NCBI RefSeq assembly: GCF_000755285.1
Contig: NZ_BBMK01000003.1
Coordinates: 62,001-126,000, forward strand
DNA length: 64,000 nt
Source of the DNA: Nonlabens ulvanivorans
GTDB taxonomy: Bacteria > Bacteroidota > Bacteroidia > Flavobacteriales > Flavobacteriaceae
Direction of reading: 5' to 3'
Shown: piece by piece, positions 27,778-38,405 of the stretch
Numbering within the stretch: position 1 is the first letter of the stretch
Layout: each line of letters opens with the position of its first letter
Notes under the pieces: generated by a model
The model's database searches: none
What the model was told of the DNA's origin: nothing
What the model saw: the letters and a program-made list of their open reading frames with translations, nothing else
Made by a program: the position numbers and the translations under genes

Positions 27778-28284
27778 TTAATCTAGGTTATCGTTTATCT
27801 CACCTATATAATTGAGTAATTCTTCCTGACCAATTCCATTACTAGAGCTAGTGACAAAATATGGTGGGACTTCTTCCCAAACACCATCCAATAATTGCTT
27901 CTTATAAGCTTCAACATTGCGTTCTAGGGCATTAGGTTTAAGCTTATCTGCTTTAGTAAAAACAATTCCAAAAGGAATACCGTTCTCACCTAGCCATTCC
28001 ATGAATTCTGTGTCAATAGGTTGTGGATCGTGGCGCACATCAACTAGGACAAACGCACAAACTAACTGGCGTCTTTGTTGGAAATAGTTAGTAATAAATT
28101 TTTGAAACTTTGCTTTACTAGTTTTAGAAACACGAGCATAACCATAACCAGGTAAATCTACTAGGTGCCAACTTTTGTTACCTACGTTAGAACGTCCTAT
28201 AAAAGCATATTCTGCTAGTTTACTGTCTGGACATCTTTTTACGTCTTGATTTGAAATTACAAATTCTGAACTAGTTATTTTCAT
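27778..28284 (-). CDS. engB: Ribosome-assembly GTPase EngB, internally deleted
   Basis: EngB/YihA/YsxC acts in 50S subunit assembly and is usually essential. Start (MKITSSEFVISNQDVKRCPDS) and the second half (HLVDLPGYGYARVSK, IVFTKADKL, YFVTSSSNGIGQEELL) are normal, but IGRSNVG is joined directly to NKSWHLVDLPG. About 33 residues are missing in frame: the lysine and serine of the P-loop (GKSS), and switch I with its PGKTQ motif. The product is 168 residues instead of about 200 and could not bind GTP normally. Deletion in the organism and assembly collapse are both possible. Confidence 0.85.
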   Translation of the reverse strand: MKITSSEFVISNQDVKRCPDSKLAEYAFIGRSNVGNKSWHLVDLPGYGYARVSKTSKAKFQKFITNYFQQRRQLVCAFVLVDVRHDPQPIDTEFMEWLGENGIPFGIVFTKADKLKPNALERNVEAYKKQLLDGVWEEVPPYFVTSSSNGIGQEELLNYIGEINDNLD

Positions 28285-28390
28285 ATGACAAAGATAGGTT
28301 AGTCCTCAGTTTTTTAGACTACCAGAGTTGGTAAATGAAGAGTATAAGAATTAATGAGTAGAAATGCGACCAGCAATACGCTATTCAGTT

Positions 28391-29157
28391 TTACAAGTCA
28401 CGTTTTTTTAACCAGGCTTCTAGTATTTCATTAAATTGATCTGGATGCTCCATCATGGCAGCATGACCGCATTTATCAATCCAGAAAAGGTTACTATCAG
28501 GTAATTTTTCATGAAATTCAGTAGCCACCTCTGGAGGCGTAACACTGTCTTGTTTTCCCCCCCATATAATACAAACCGGTGTTGGCATTTTAGGAAGATC
28601 TTTTGCCATGTTGTGACGTATAGCACTTTTTGCGATGGCTAGCGTTTTAATCAGTTTATTGCGATCGTTTACTACGCCAAAAACTTCATCAACAATTTCT
28701 TTAGTCGCGACTGCTGGATCATAAAATACACCTTCGGCCTTTTTCTTAATGTATTCATAGTTACCACGTTTAGGGTAGCTTTCACCCATCGCGCTTTCAT
28801 ATAGGCCAGAGCTGCCAGTAATAATAAGTGCTTTTATTTTATCTGGAAATAACTTTGTGGTTACTAAGCCTATGTGGCCACCTAAAGAGTTGCCTAAGAG
28901 TATGACTTCTTTATAGCCCATATGGTCTATAAATTCATTGATATATTTAGCAAAAGTACCTACGCTAGTTTTGAGCAATGGCATGCTGTATAATGGCAGT
29001 GATGGCACTACTACTTGATATCCTAGTGATGGGAAGTGGTCAATTACGCTTGGAAATTACTTAGTCCACCCATTAAACCATGTAATATGATTATAGGTGT
29101 TCCTTCGCCAGTGGCATAGTATTCAAATTTTCCTTCGGTAATCAGCTCTTGCGTCAT
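28391..29157 (-). CDS. Alpha/beta hydrolase, one frame break
   Basis: 255-residue alpha/beta-fold hydrolase after restoring one A near 29050 (CCAAGCG to CCAAAGCG). It begins MTQELITEGKFEYYATGEG with the oxyanion HGLMGG turn, has the nucleophile elbow GNSLGGH (Ser), the acid in WGGKQDSV and the terminal CGHAAMMEHP histidine. WGGKQD is WGK.D in relatives; the G7 tract at 28555-28563 (C7 on +) explains the extra Gly. Substrate unknown; it probably acts on esters or C-C bonds in the cytoplasm. Confidence 0.85.
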
Positions 29158-29392
29158 ATACTGTATTTAGTACAGTAAGCAAATATAGCTTATTTGCGTT
29201 ATATAATGCATGCATTGTAAATGAGTATATGTGTAATTTTTAAGCTTACCACAATGTGACACTTTTTAGTTTTTAATCACGAGTATTTGTCAAAGTATAC
29301 TTTAAAACCGATTCAATTTATATGCTATAGTTATCATTTGAATTGTTCATAAGTCCCGTAGTTATTCAGAATAAGGTCGTTTTATTAACAAT

Positions 29393-29435
29393 GTGGTAAA
29401 AAGTGGTAATTTGTGGAGTAATAATTTTATATTTG
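29393..29435 (+). promoter_or_regulatory. dcw promoter with three MraZ boxes
   Basis: GTGG repeats at 29393, 29403 and 29413, spaced exactly 10 bp, one helical turn, match the known MraZ operator design (tandem TGGG/GTGG boxes of period 10). They precede a TATATTTG -7 element (29428-29435), 19 bp before the mraZ start. Autoregulation of the division cluster by MraZ is the inference. Confidence 0.7.
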
Positions 29436-29454
29436 AATTAATAACTCATTAAGC

Positions 29455-29922
29455 TTGATCAATTTCATAGGAACATACGAGTGTAAAATCGATGCAAAAG
29501 GGCGTTTTATGATGCCAGTTTCATTGAAAAAGCAATTAGCGCCAGTCTTACAGGAAGGCTTTGTGCTTAAGCGATCTGTGTTCCAACCTTGCCTTGAGTT
29601 GTATCCCATGAAAGAGTGGAATGAAATGATGGTGCGCATGAATAAGCTCAATCGATTTAAGAAGAAAAATAACGACTTCATACGTCGTTTTACTGCTGGT
29701 GTAAAAACAGTAGAAATAGATGCAAATGGTAGGTTGTTGATCCCTAAGGATTTGATACAGATCGCTAGCATCACTAAAGATCTCACCATATCGAGTGCGA
29801 TTAATATTATAGAAATATGGGATAAGCAGAGCTATGAGCAGGTTATTGATGAGGCTGCGTTAGACTTTGCTGATCTCGCAGAAGAAGTAATGGGAGATGA
29901 CACAACAGAATTCTTATCATAG
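29455..29922 (+). CDS. mraZ: Transcriptional regulator MraZ
   Basis: 155-residue AbrB-fold protein, the conserved first gene of the division/cell-wall cluster, which binds repeats in its own promoter. Two SpoVT-AbrB halves are seen: GTYECKIDAKGRFMMPV and VEIDANGRLLIPKDL. The start is the TTG at 29455, giving the usual INFIGTYE beginning; no ATG is available. It overlaps rsmH by 26 bp. Confidence 0.92.
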   Translation: MINFIGTYECKIDAKGRFMMPVSLKKQLAPVLQEGFVLKRSVFQPCLELYPMKEWNEMMVRMNKLNRFKKKNNDFIRRFTAGVKTVEIDANGRLLIPKDLIQIASITKDLTISSAINIIEIWDKQSYEQVIDEAALDFADLAEEVMGDDTTEFLS

Positions 29923-30815
29923 TCCAGTATTACTGGAAGAGTCCATTGATGGACTCGCAATCAATCCGTCAGGAGTTTACATCGATGTAACTTATGGTGG
30001 TGGTGGTCATTCACGCGAGATTCTTTCTAGGTTAGGTGAGAACGGTAAGCTGTTTGCTTTCGATCAGGATCTTGATGCATTAGAGAATGTGATAGATGAT
30101 CCTAGATTTACTCTGATCAATCAAAACTTCAGATTCATGAAGCGTTTTTTTACGCATGTATGGTGTAAAAGAGGTTGATGGGATTTTAGCTGATTTAGGT
30201 GTGAGTTCTCATCAATTTGATGAAGCTGAGCGTGGTTTTTCTACACGTTTTGACGCTAGGCTTGATATGCGTATGAATCAAGAAAGTGAGTTAGATGCCG
30301 TTGGAGTTGTTAACGATTATGATGAAGATGATCTCAATCGCATTTTTAAAGAATATGGGGGGGAATTGCGCATTGCTCCTAGATTAACTCGAGCAATAAT
30401 AGCAAAACGTGATGAAGGTCTTATTGAAACTGTAGGTCAATTAAAAGAAATATGTGCGCCATTTGTGCCAGAGCGTATCCAGCATAAAATGCTAGCACAG
30501 GTTTTTCAGGCTATACGTATTGAAGTTAATCAAGAGATGGATGTTTTAGAAGAATTTTTGACGCAGTCTAAAGAAATCCTGAAAATAGGAGGAAGGCTTA
30601 GTGTGATATCATATCACTCTCTAGAGGATCGTCCAGTAAAACGCTTTATGCGCAACGGCCTTTTTCATGGAGAACCAGAAAAGGATGTCTTTGGTAGGGT
30701 AAGTGTTCCGTTTAAGAAAGTAGGTAAATTAATAGTGCCTACAACAGCGCAGATTAAAGAAAATAATCGTGCGCGAAGTGCAAAATTACGCATCGCACAA
30801 CGCATTGAAGAGTAG
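29897..30815 (+). CDS. rsmH: 16S rRNA m4C1402 methyltransferase RsmH, one frame break
   Basis: SAM-dependent methyltransferase acting on C1402 of 16S rRNA. YHSPVLLEESIDGL and DVTYGGGGHSREIL form the SAM pocket, then DGILADLGVSSHQFD. The frame breaks in a T7 run at 30145-30151; T6 restores FMKRFLRMYGVKEVDG and a 305-residue protein. EYGGELR is encoded over a G7 tract near 30356 where the family has YGE, pointing to three extra G. Overlaps mraZ and is followed 2 bp later by the FtsL-like gene. Confidence 0.9.
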
Positions 30816-30817
30816 TT

Positions 30818-31150
30818 ATGGCATCTAAAGTTTATGACATATTAAAGGGTAGTTTCCTTACTAATGATGACGCGTTCAAAAATTGGCGCTTTATCATTTT
30901 TGCGGTATTTCTATCGATAGTCATGATCTACACTGGGCATAGTTTTGAGAAAAAAGTGCATTACATAGGGCAGCTCGCTGAGCAAGAAAATGAATTGCGC
31001 AGTCAGTATGTAGATGGTCAACGCGAGTTGATGTTTCTGCAAATGGAATCAACGATAGCAACTAAATTAAGAAAACGAGGAATTGCACCGGCAAAAAATC
31101 CACCACAAAAAATAATTATTAAATCTACAACACCAAATGGCAACAACTGA
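30818..31150 (+). CDS. ftsL: FtsL-like division protein
   Basis: 110-residue bitopic membrane protein: short cytoplasmic N-terminus, one helix (FIIFAVFLSIVMIYTGHSF), and a periplasmic coiled-coil segment (GQLAEQENELRSQYVDGQREL, shown in part). Position between rsmH and ftsI, size and topology identify it as the FtsL equivalent of the divisome; sequence identity is always weak in this family. Its end overlaps ftsI by 14 bp. Confidence 0.75.
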   Translation: MASKVYDILKGSFLTNDDAFKNWRFIIFAVFLSIVMIYTGHSFEKKVHYIGQLAEQENELRSQYVDGQRELMFLQMESTIATKLRKRGIAPAKNPPQKIIIKSTTPNGNN

Positions 31151-33128
31151 AAAAAGCATACTGAATAGAATCTACATTGTAGGTGCAGTGCTTTTGATCA
31201 TTGCCCTGGGAATTGTTGTGAAGATTATCGATATTCAATTTATTGATGGAGATAAATATCGAGCCAAGGCAGAGCAGCGTATTTTTAAAAATGATACGAT
31301 ACCGGCAAATCGCGGGAACCTTTATGATGCCAATGGGCAATTACTTGCGACCTCTATATCAAAATACGATATCAGATTTGATGCAGTAGCACCTAGTGAG
31401 GCAGATTTTAATGAATTTATAGGGGCTTTGAGTGACTCGCTTTCGCGAAAGCTGAACCGTCCAAAGTCTTATTTCTCTAAAAAATTACGTGCGGCTCGCA
31501 ATAACCGTAACCGTTATTTACTAATCACGAAAAATTTAAACTATGGTGATTACGTCCAGATTAAATCCTTTCCTCTTTTTAGAAAAGGTCCATATCGAGG
31601 TGGAATTATCGTAGAACAGCGTGTGGTAAGAGAGCATCCATTAGGTAAAATGGCAGAGCGTATAGTCGGTTATGACAGGCCTGGTAGTGCTCCAGTAGGA
31701 TTAGAAGGGGCTTTTGCTCAATACCTAAGAGGTAGTAATGGTGTGCGTCAAAAGCAAAAAATATCTCAAAATCAATGGAAGCCTATAAGTGGCGCAAATG
31801 AAATTGAACCACAAGATGGTTATGACGTTTACACTACTATAGATGTAAACATGCAAGACGTGGCTCATCACGCTTTATTGGAGCAGTTAGAGTATTTTCA
31901 AGCAGAACATGGTACTGCTGTGGTGATGGAAGTGGCAACTGGCGAGATTAAAGCGCTTTCTAATTTAGGTCGTGGTGAAAGCGGTAAATATTTTGAAAAA
32001 CGCAATTATGCCGTTTGGGAATCTCATGAGCCTGGTTCAACCTTCAAATTAATGAGTGTTGTTGCTGCGCTTGAAGATAAAGTTGTGGACACCAGTACTG
32101 TTTTTGATACTAAAGGTGGGAAAATATCATATTATGGGCGCAATGTGACTGATTCAAAATATGGTGGTTATGGAAAAATAAGTGTGGCTAGAGCATTTGA
32201 GGTTTCTTCAAATACCGCTCTAGTTCAAATGATTACAGATAATTATAAAGGTAAAGATGCCAGTGCTAGATATGTAGATCGTCTTTATAGTATGGGTTTA
32301 AATAAGAGATTGGACTTATCTATTTCTGGAGAAGGTATTCCCAGAATACCACATCCCGAAGATGAACATTGGAGTGGTATATCGTTGCCGTGGATGGCTT
32401 TTGGTTATGGTGTCCATATAACGCCTCTACAAACGTTGACATTTTATAACGCAATTGCTAACAATGGTGTGATGGTTAAGCCGCGTTTGATAAGAGAAGT
32501 TCGTTCTAAAGATCAGTTAATTGAAAAGTACGATCGCAGCATTTTAAATCCGTCTATTTGTTCTCAAGAAACCGTTAATAAGGTTAAAGTAATGATGGAA
32601 AACGTTGTGAAACGTGGAACCGCAGATAATCTTTATTCTGAAAGTTTTTCCATGGCTGGTAAAACAGGTACTTGTCAGACTGGATACGGTGATAAGACTA
32701 AAAAGTTAGAATATATCGCTTCATTTGCTGGTTATTTCCCAGCAGACGAGCCTAAGTATAGTTGTATAGTAGTAATACATAAGCCTAATACAGCCAAGGG
32801 TTACTATGGTAATATAGTCGCTGGTCCAGTGTTTAAAAAGATTGCTCAGAAAATATATGCAAATAATCCAATGCTGGATGAAGTGCCCATGCCTCAAACC
32901 GCACCAGAAGATATTATAAAGTCCCAAGAGGCTTTTTACACACAAGCTCAGTCTACTTCAAATAAGATACCTAACTTAAAAGGTATGGATGCTATGGATG
33001 CTCTTACATTACTTGAAAACTTAGGAGCAAAAGTAGTGCTTAAAGGAAAAGGTAAAGTTAAAGAGCAAAGTGCCGCGCCAGGAACTAGGGTAAAGACTAA
33101 TGATCAAATTACACTAACTCTATCATGA
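31137..33128 (+). CDS. ftsI: Peptidoglycan transpeptidase FtsI (PBP3) with PASTA domain
   Basis: 663-residue class B penicillin-binding protein that crosslinks septal peptidoglycan. One N-terminal helix, a dimerisation domain, then the catalytic triad motifs SxxK in EPGSTFKLM, SxN in SSNTALV and KTGT in AGKTGTCQTGY. A single PASTA domain ends the chain (KIPNLKGMDAMDALTLL...). The iterated palindrome at 31438 is read here in a different frame as LSRK in SDSLSRKLNRP. It overlaps murE by 4 bp (ATGA). Confidence 0.93.
   Translation: MATTEKSILNRIYIVGAVLLIIALGIVVKIIDIQFIDGDKYRAKAEQRIFKNDTIPANRGNLYDANGQLLATSISKYDIRFDAVAPSEADFNEFIGALSDSLSRKLNRPKSYFSKKLRAARNNRNRYLLITKNLNYGDYVQIKSFPLFRKGPYRGGIIVEQRVVREHPLGKMAERIVGYDRPGSAPVGLEGAFAQYLRGSNGVRQKQKISQNQWKPISGANEIEPQDGYDVYTTIDVNMQDVAHHALLEQLEYFQAEHGTAVVMEVATGEIKALSNLGRGESGKYFEKRNYAVWESHEPGSTFKLMSVVAALEDKVVDTSTVFDTKGGKISYYGRNVTDSKYGGYGKISVARAFEVSSNTALVQMITDNYKGKDASARYVDRLYSMGLNKRLDLSISGEGIPRIPHPEDEHWSGISLPWMAFGYGVHITPLQTLTFYNAIANNGVMVKPRLIREVRSKDQLIEKYDRSILNPSICSQETVNKVKVMMENVVKRGTADNLYSESFSMAGKTGTCQTGYGDKTKKLEYIASFAGYFPADEPKYSCIVVIHKPNTAKGYYGNIVAGPVFKKIAQKIYANNPMLDEVPMPQTAPEDIIKSQEAFYTQAQSTSNKIPNLKGMDAMDALTLLENLGAKVVLKGKGKVKEQSAAPGTRVKTNDQITLTLS
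31438..31453. repeat. Iterated palindrome, variant copy 8 (inside ftsI)
   Basis: CGCTTTCGCGAAAGCT, last base changed; read as (S)LSRKL, not AFAKA. Confidence 0.9.
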
Positions 33129-34594
33129 AAAATTTAAAAGATTTATTATATAAAGTGAGCCTCGAGTTGGTTATAGGCCCTACAGATATTTCTGTAGAAC
33201 AAGTGCATTTTGATTCTAGAGAGATAAATAACGGAGATGTTTTTATCGCTCTCAAAGGTACTGCTATAGATGGTCATCAATTTATTGAAAAGGCAGTGGC
33301 TAGTGGTGCTAGTGCTGTCATATTAGAGGACTTGCCAGATTATCAGTCTGATAGTGTTACTTATGTACAAGTAAATAATGCTCATAAAGCGCTAGCGCTT
33401 ATAAGTGCAAATTATTATGATAATCCTTCTAGAGATTTAAAATTAGTTGGTGTCACTGGTACTAACGGTAAGACTACTACAACTAGTTTATTGTATCAAT
33501 TGTTTAAAAATCTTGGCTTTAAGACAGGATTGATTTCTACTGTAGAGATATTAATTAATGGTAAAGTAATACCTACTAAACATACTACTCCAGATCCAAT
33601 GACTATCAATAGTCATCTTGCTACAATGCGAGATGCAGGTGTTGATTATTGTTTTATGGAAGTGAGTAGTCACGGCATTGATCAAGAACGTGTTACTGGT
33701 CTGCACTTTGTAGGTGGAATGTTTACAAATTTGACACATGATCATTTGGATTACCACAATACATTTGCAGAGTATAGAGATGTGAAGAAGCGTTTCTTTG
33801 ACATGTTGCCTTCTCAGGCATTTGCATTAACAAATCGCGATGACAAGAACGGTGAGTTCATGTTGCAAAATACTAAAGCGCGTAAGCTAGGTTATGCACT
33901 TAAAACATATACAGATTACCGCGCGCAGATTGTAGAAAATCAATTTGGTGGTTTACAATTAAAGGTAAATAATCAAGAACTATGGACTAAAATGATTGGT
34001 GAGTTTAATGCCTACAACGTGCTTGCTATTTATGGCTGTGCTATAGAATTAGGATTAGAATCTACTGAAGTTTTAGAAGTGATCTCTCAATTAGATGGTG
34101 TTTCTGGAAGATTTCAATATTTTACAACTGCTGCTCAACATATCACTGCTATTGTAGACTATGCACACACACCAGATGCTTTAAAGAATGTGCTAGAGAC
34201 GATTAATGCTATACGTACTCGCAATGAGAAATTAATAACTATTGTGGGGGGGTGTGGTGGCGATAGAGATAAAACTAAAAGACCTGTTATGGCAAATATA
34301 GCTGCATCACTTAGTGATCAGGTCATATTTACAAGTGATAATCCTCGTACAGAAGATCCCGATGCTATTCTAGAAGATATGGAAGCTGGTGTGGAGCCTA
34401 TAGATTTTAAGAAAACACTTACCATAACGGATCGTAAAAACGCGATAAAAACAGCGGTACAAATGGCTCAAGAGAATGACATCATTCTTATCGCTGGTAA
34501 AGGTCATGAAACATATCAAGAGATTAACGGTAAGCGATCAGATTTCAATGACCGCATGATTGTAGCAGACTTACTTAACCAACTTAATAAATAA
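33125..34594 (+). CDS. murE: UDP-MurNAc-L-Ala-D-Glu:meso-diaminopimelate ligase MurE
   Basis: Adds the third stem-peptide residue in the cytoplasm. GVTGTNGKTTTTSL is the ATP loop; SDNPRTEDP carries the DNPR motif diagnostic for meso-diaminopimelate. 489 residues, standard. IVGGCGGDRDKTKRP lies over a G7 tract at about 34245; the family consensus VGCGGDRD has one Gly less, suggesting a +3 G expansion. Confidence 0.95.
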   Translation: MKNLKDLLYKVSLELVIGPTDISVEQVHFDSREINNGDVFIALKGTAIDGHQFIEKAVASGASAVILEDLPDYQSDSVTYVQVNNAHKALALISANYYDNPSRDLKLVGVTGTNGKTTTTSLLYQLFKNLGFKTGLISTVEILINGKVIPTKHTTPDPMTINSHLATMRDAGVDYCFMEVSSHGIDQERVTGLHFVGGMFTNLTHDHLDYHNTFAEYRDVKKRFFDMLPSQAFALTNRDDKNGEFMLQNTKARKLGYALKTYTDYRAQIVENQFGGLQLKVNNQELWTKMIGEFNAYNVLAIYGCAIELGLESTEVLEVISQLDGVSGRFQYFTTAAQHITAIVDYAHTPDALKNVLETINAIRTRNEKLITIVGGCGGDRDKTKRPVMANIAASLSDQVIFTSDNPRTEDPDAILEDMEAGVEPIDFKKTLTITDRKNAIKTAVQMAQENDIILIAGKGHETYQEINGKRSDFNDRMIVADLLNQLNK

Positions 34595-34603
34595 CCACAA
34601 TAA

Positions 34604-35841
34604 ATGTTATACTACTTATTCAAATATCTAGAAGAGCAGTTCCAGTTTCCTGGAGCATCATTGTTTGGTTTCATTACGTTTAGAGCAGCCATTGCTTTTT
34701 TATTGTCACTAGGGATATCTACCGTTTATGGAAAACGTATCATTAAATTTTTACAACGTCAACAGGTTGGTGAAACAGTAAGAGATTTAGGTTTAGAAGG
34801 TCAGTCAGAAAAAGCTGGGACACCTACTATGGGTGGTGTCATCATAATAATGGCGACTTTAATACCAGTATTCTTATTATCACAATTAGATAATATATAT
34901 GTAGTTCTATTAATTGTTACCACCATATGGATGGGATTAATAGGTTTTACTGATGATTATATAAAAGTCTTTAAAAAAGATAAAGACGGATTAAAAGGTA
35001 AATTTAAGGTTTTAGGCCAGGTAGGCTTGGGTGCTATTGTAGGGGGGGCAACTATGTTTTTTCATCCTGGTATTACTATTAAAGAAGAAGTTACAGATCC
35101 TATTGTAGCTCAAGAAATAATGGAACGTACTGAATTGCCAGTGGCGTTTGGTGAAGCGATACAATCTACAAAAACGACTATTCCTTTTCTTAAAAATAAC
35201 GAATTTGAATACACATCATTAATTGACTGGATTGATCCTACCTTGCATCTTGGGCATGGTTAATATTTATTCCTATAGTGATAATAATAGTAACTGCTGT
35301 TTCAAATGGCGCAAACCTAACAGATGGTATCGACGGCCTAGCGGCAGGAACCAGTGCTATAGCAGTAATTACACTAGCTCTTTTTGCTTGGATATCGGGT
35401 AATATTATTTTCTCAGATTATTTGAACGTCATGTATATTCCTAATTCTGGTGAGATGGTAGTCTTTATTACCGCTTTTACGGGTGCTCTTGTCGGGTTTC
35501 TTTGGTATAACACTTATCCAGCACAAGTTTTTATGGGAGATACGGGTAGTTTAACCATAGGTGGGATAATAGCTGTTCTAGCCATTGCAACGCGCAAGGA
35601 GCTGTTAATTCCTATACTTTGTGGAGTCTTTCTAATGGAAAATTTGTCTGTAATGATGCAAGTGAGCTGGTTCAAATACACAAAGAAAAAATATGGTGAA
35701 GGAAGACGTATTTTCTTAATGTCACCGCTACATCATCACTATCAGAAAAAAGGAATACATGAGAGTAAAATCGTTGTAAGATTCTGGATTGTCGGGATTT
35801 TGCTAGCTATTATCAGTATTGTAACACTTAAAGTAAGGTAA
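34604..35841 (+). CDS. mraY: Phospho-MurNAc-pentapeptide transferase MraY, one frame break
   Basis: Integral membrane enzyme forming lipid I on undecaprenyl phosphate. Motifs: [20 protein letters not shown] with the catalytic aspartates, [19 protein letters not shown] and the HHHYQKKG loop. The frame is lost at about 35245, where TTGCATC should be TTGGCATC ([12 protein letters not shown]); the repaired enzyme is 412 residues. [10 protein letters not shown] sits on a G7 tract at 35041. Its stop overlaps the murD start. Confidence 0.93.
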
Positions 35842-37199
35842 TGAGCTGGCTTCAAACAAATAACAAAAAACGTATCGTCATATTAGGTGGCGGCATGAGT
35901 GGTGTAGGAGCCGCTATGCTAGCAACTCAACGTGGTCATGATGTCTTTTTAAGCGATGGTGGTGTTCTTAAAGACGCTTTCGCGAAAGCGTTACAAGATC
36001 AACATATCCCGCATGAAACAGGTGGACACGATATGGAACAAATCTTAAATGCAGATGTTGTAGTAAAAAGTCCTGGAATACCTGATAACGCTATTATAGT
36101 TCAAAAGATTCTAGATGCTCATATTCCAGTGATTTCTGAGATCGAATTTGCTTCAAGATTTACAGATGAAATAGAAATTGCAATAACAGGTAGTAATGGT
36201 AAAACTACAGTCACCAGTTTAATAGGACATATACTTCAAATAGCAGATTATGATGTCTCTATAGGTGGTAATATAGGGCAAAGTTATGCTGCACAAGTGG
36301 CAGAAGCTCCTGCTGGATATAGGGTTCTAGAGGTAAGTAGTTTTCAACTAGATGGTATAAAAACATTTAAACCGAAAATAGCTGTCTTGTTAAATATCAC
36401 TCCTGATCACCTGGATCGATATGATTACAAATTTGAAAATTATGTAGCCAGTAAATTGCGCATTGCCATGAATCAAGACAAGGATGATTTTCTTATCTAC
36501 AATGCAGATGATCCTGCTATAATAGAGGCACTTAATATTTATAAACCCAAATCAAAATTAGTTCCATTTTCAATGCAAAAACAGCTGGATTATGGAGCCT
36601 ATATTAAAGACGATAACATCAACATTAACCTAGATACAAACTTATTTACTATGCCTATTCAAAATCTATCAATTAAAGGACAACATAATACTGCAAATGC
36701 AATGGCTGCTGCGACTACAGCAAAATTGCTTCAAATACGTAAAGAAACGATCAGGCAAAGTCTAGCTTCTTTTCAAGGAGTTGAGCACCGTCTAGAACAA
36801 GTTTTAAAGATCAATAAGGTACAGTATATCAATGACTCTAAGGCTACTAATGTAAATGCTACTTACTATGCGCTGGATAGTATGGAAAAACCTACCGTAT
36901 GGATTGTTGGTGGTGTTGATAAAGGTAATAATTATAGTGAGTTGTATGCTTTGGTTAATAAAAATGTAAAAGCGATAGTTTGTTTAGGAACTGATAATGC
37001 AAAAATTGTTGAAGCTTTCGGTAGTTGTGTGGATAAAATGGTTGAAACATCTTCTATGGAAGATGCGGTGCGCGTCGCTTATAAACTTGCAGGTCCTGGA
37101 GATAATGTGCTGTTATCACCTGCTTGTGCAAGCTTTGATCTTTTTGAAAATTATGAAGATCGTGGAAGACAATTTAAAAATGCAGTTAGAGCATTATAA
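35841..37199 (+). CDS. murD: UDP-MurNAc-L-alanine:D-glutamate ligase MurD
   Basis: 452 residues. Nucleotide-binding Rossmann start (IVILGGGMSGVGAA), ATP loop ITGSNGKTTVTSL, NITPDHLDRY and NDSKATNVNATYYAL are present. The ligase adds D-Glu to UDP-MurNAc-L-Ala. Palindrome copy 9 at 35975 encodes AFAKA in the loop DAFAKALQDQH of domain 1. Start overlaps the mraY stop by one base, and ftsW starts immediately after. Confidence 0.95.
   Translation: MSWLQTNNKKRIVILGGGMSGVGAAMLATQRGHDVFLSDGGVLKDAFAKALQDQHIPHETGGHDMEQILNADVVVKSPGIPDNAIIVQKILDAHIPVISEIEFASRFTDEIEIAITGSNGKTTVTSLIGHILQIADYDVSIGGNIGQSYAAQVAEAPAGYRVLEVSSFQLDGIKTFKPKIAVLLNITPDHLDRYDYKFENYVASKLRIAMNQDKDDFLIYNADDPAIIEALNIYKPKSKLVPFSMQKQLDYGAYIKDDNININLDTNLFTMPIQNLSIKGQHNTANAMAAATTAKLLQIRKETIRQSLASFQGVEHRLEQVLKINKVQYINDSKATNVNATYYALDSMEKPTVWIVGGVDKGNNYSELYALVNKNVKAIVCLGTDNAKIVEAFGSCVDKMVETSSMEDAVRVAYKLAGPGDNVLLSPACASFDLFENYEDRGRQFKNAVRAL
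35975..35990. repeat. Iterated palindrome, copy 9 (inside murD)
   Basis: Exact copy; AFAKA in the N-terminal domain of MurD. Confidence 0.95.
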
Positions 37200-38405
37200 A
37201 TGAAAATTAAAGAATACATATCAGGTGATTTATTTCTGTGGGCATTAGTCCTAGCGCTTGCTATATTTTCTTTTTTACCAGTATATAGTGCTAGTAGTAA
37301 TCTTGCCTACTTAAATGGTGGAGAAGGAGATACAGCAAAGTATATCGTTAAACATTTTGTGCATCTAGTTTTAGGTTTAAGTATAGCATACGCAGTGCAC
37401 AAAATACCTTATAACTGGTTTAAAGGTTTGAGTGTTATGTTACTACCATTTGTTATTTTAATGCTTATTTATACAGCATTACAAGGGACTACGATGGATG
37501 GAGCAAATGCCAGTAGATGGATACGTATACCGGTAATTGGTGTAGGTTTTCAGACTAGTACTCTTGCGTCAGTAGTGTTGATGACATACGTTGCCAAATA
37601 TTTGAGTGGTATCAAAGATAAAATAGTCACATTTAAGCAATCACTTTGGCCTTTATGGTTTCCTGTTGCATTTACATTAATGTGGATTCTACCATCTAAC
37701 TTTTCTACTACGGCTCTCATATTTTTAATGGTGCTGATCCTTTGTTTTATAGGTGGTTATCCTTGGAAATATTTACTAGCTATTATAGGTGCAGGAATTG
37801 TGGGTTTAGGATTGTTTGTTTTAACGGCCAAAGCCTTTCCGGGCTTATTACCTAATCGTGTAGATACATGGGTATCACGTATTGCTAGTTTTGCTGGTGA
37901 TGGAGATAGTGATTCTGTATATCAAGTTGAAAAAGCAAAGACTGCTATTGCAAATGGTTATCCCTTTGGAGTAGGTCCAGGAAAAAGTTCTACTAAACAT
38001 TTTTTACCACAATCCTCAAGTGATTTTATATACGCAATAATCATAGAAGAATTTGGATTATTTGGTGGTCTAGTTGTGCTTGCTGTCTATCTATTTTTTC
38101 TATTTAGAGTAGTGGTCATTGCAAATAAAGCCGAAACCATTTTCGGTAGTCTACTCGTCATAGGGGTAGGGTTGCCTATAGTTATCCAGGCATTAATGAA
38201 TATGGGTGTTGCGGTTAATTTGTTTCCTGTAACAGGACAGACATTACCACTTATCAGTAGTGGTGGTACCTCAATATGGATGACATGCATGGCAGTAGGT
38301 ATCGTTTTGAGTGTAAGCTCAAAAAGACAGAAACTACGTAAACAAGAAGACGAATTAAATGAAGAAGAGTTGAACCCTTTAGATGTATTAAGTGAAGCCT
38401 TATAA
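37200..38405 (+). CDS. ftsW: Septal peptidoglycan polymerase FtsW
   Basis: 401-residue SEDS-family polytopic membrane protein that polymerises lipid II with FtsI. Around ten hydrophobic segments are visible; the conserved [31 protein letters not shown] and [19 protein letters not shown] (parts) segments are diagnostic. Directly adjacent to murD and overlapping murG by 14 bp. Confidence 0.93.
   Translation: MKIKEYISGDLFLWALVLALAIFSFLPVYSASSNLAYLNGGEGDTAKYIVKHFVHLVLGLSIAYAVHKIPYNWFKGLSVMLLPFVILMLIYTALQGTTMDGANASRWIRIPVIGVGFQTSTLASVVLMTYVAKYLSGIKDKIVTFKQSLWPLWFPVAFTLMWILPSNFSTTALIFLMVLILCFIGGYPWKYLLAIIGAGIVGLGLFVLTAKAFPGLLPNRVDTWVSRIASFAGDGDSDSVYQVEKAKTAIANGYPFGVGPGKSSTKHFLPQSSSDFIYAIIIEEFGLFGGLVVLAVYLFFLFRVVVIANKAETIFGSLLVIGVGLPIVIQALMNMGVAVNLFPVTGQTLPLISSGGTSIWMTCMAVGIVLSVSSKRQKLRKQEDELNEEELNPLDVLSEAL

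Noticed and set aside
30140-30160. Programmed frameshift in rsmH at the T7 run
   Set aside because: Similar breaks occur in many unrelated genes in the window; sequencing error is simpler.
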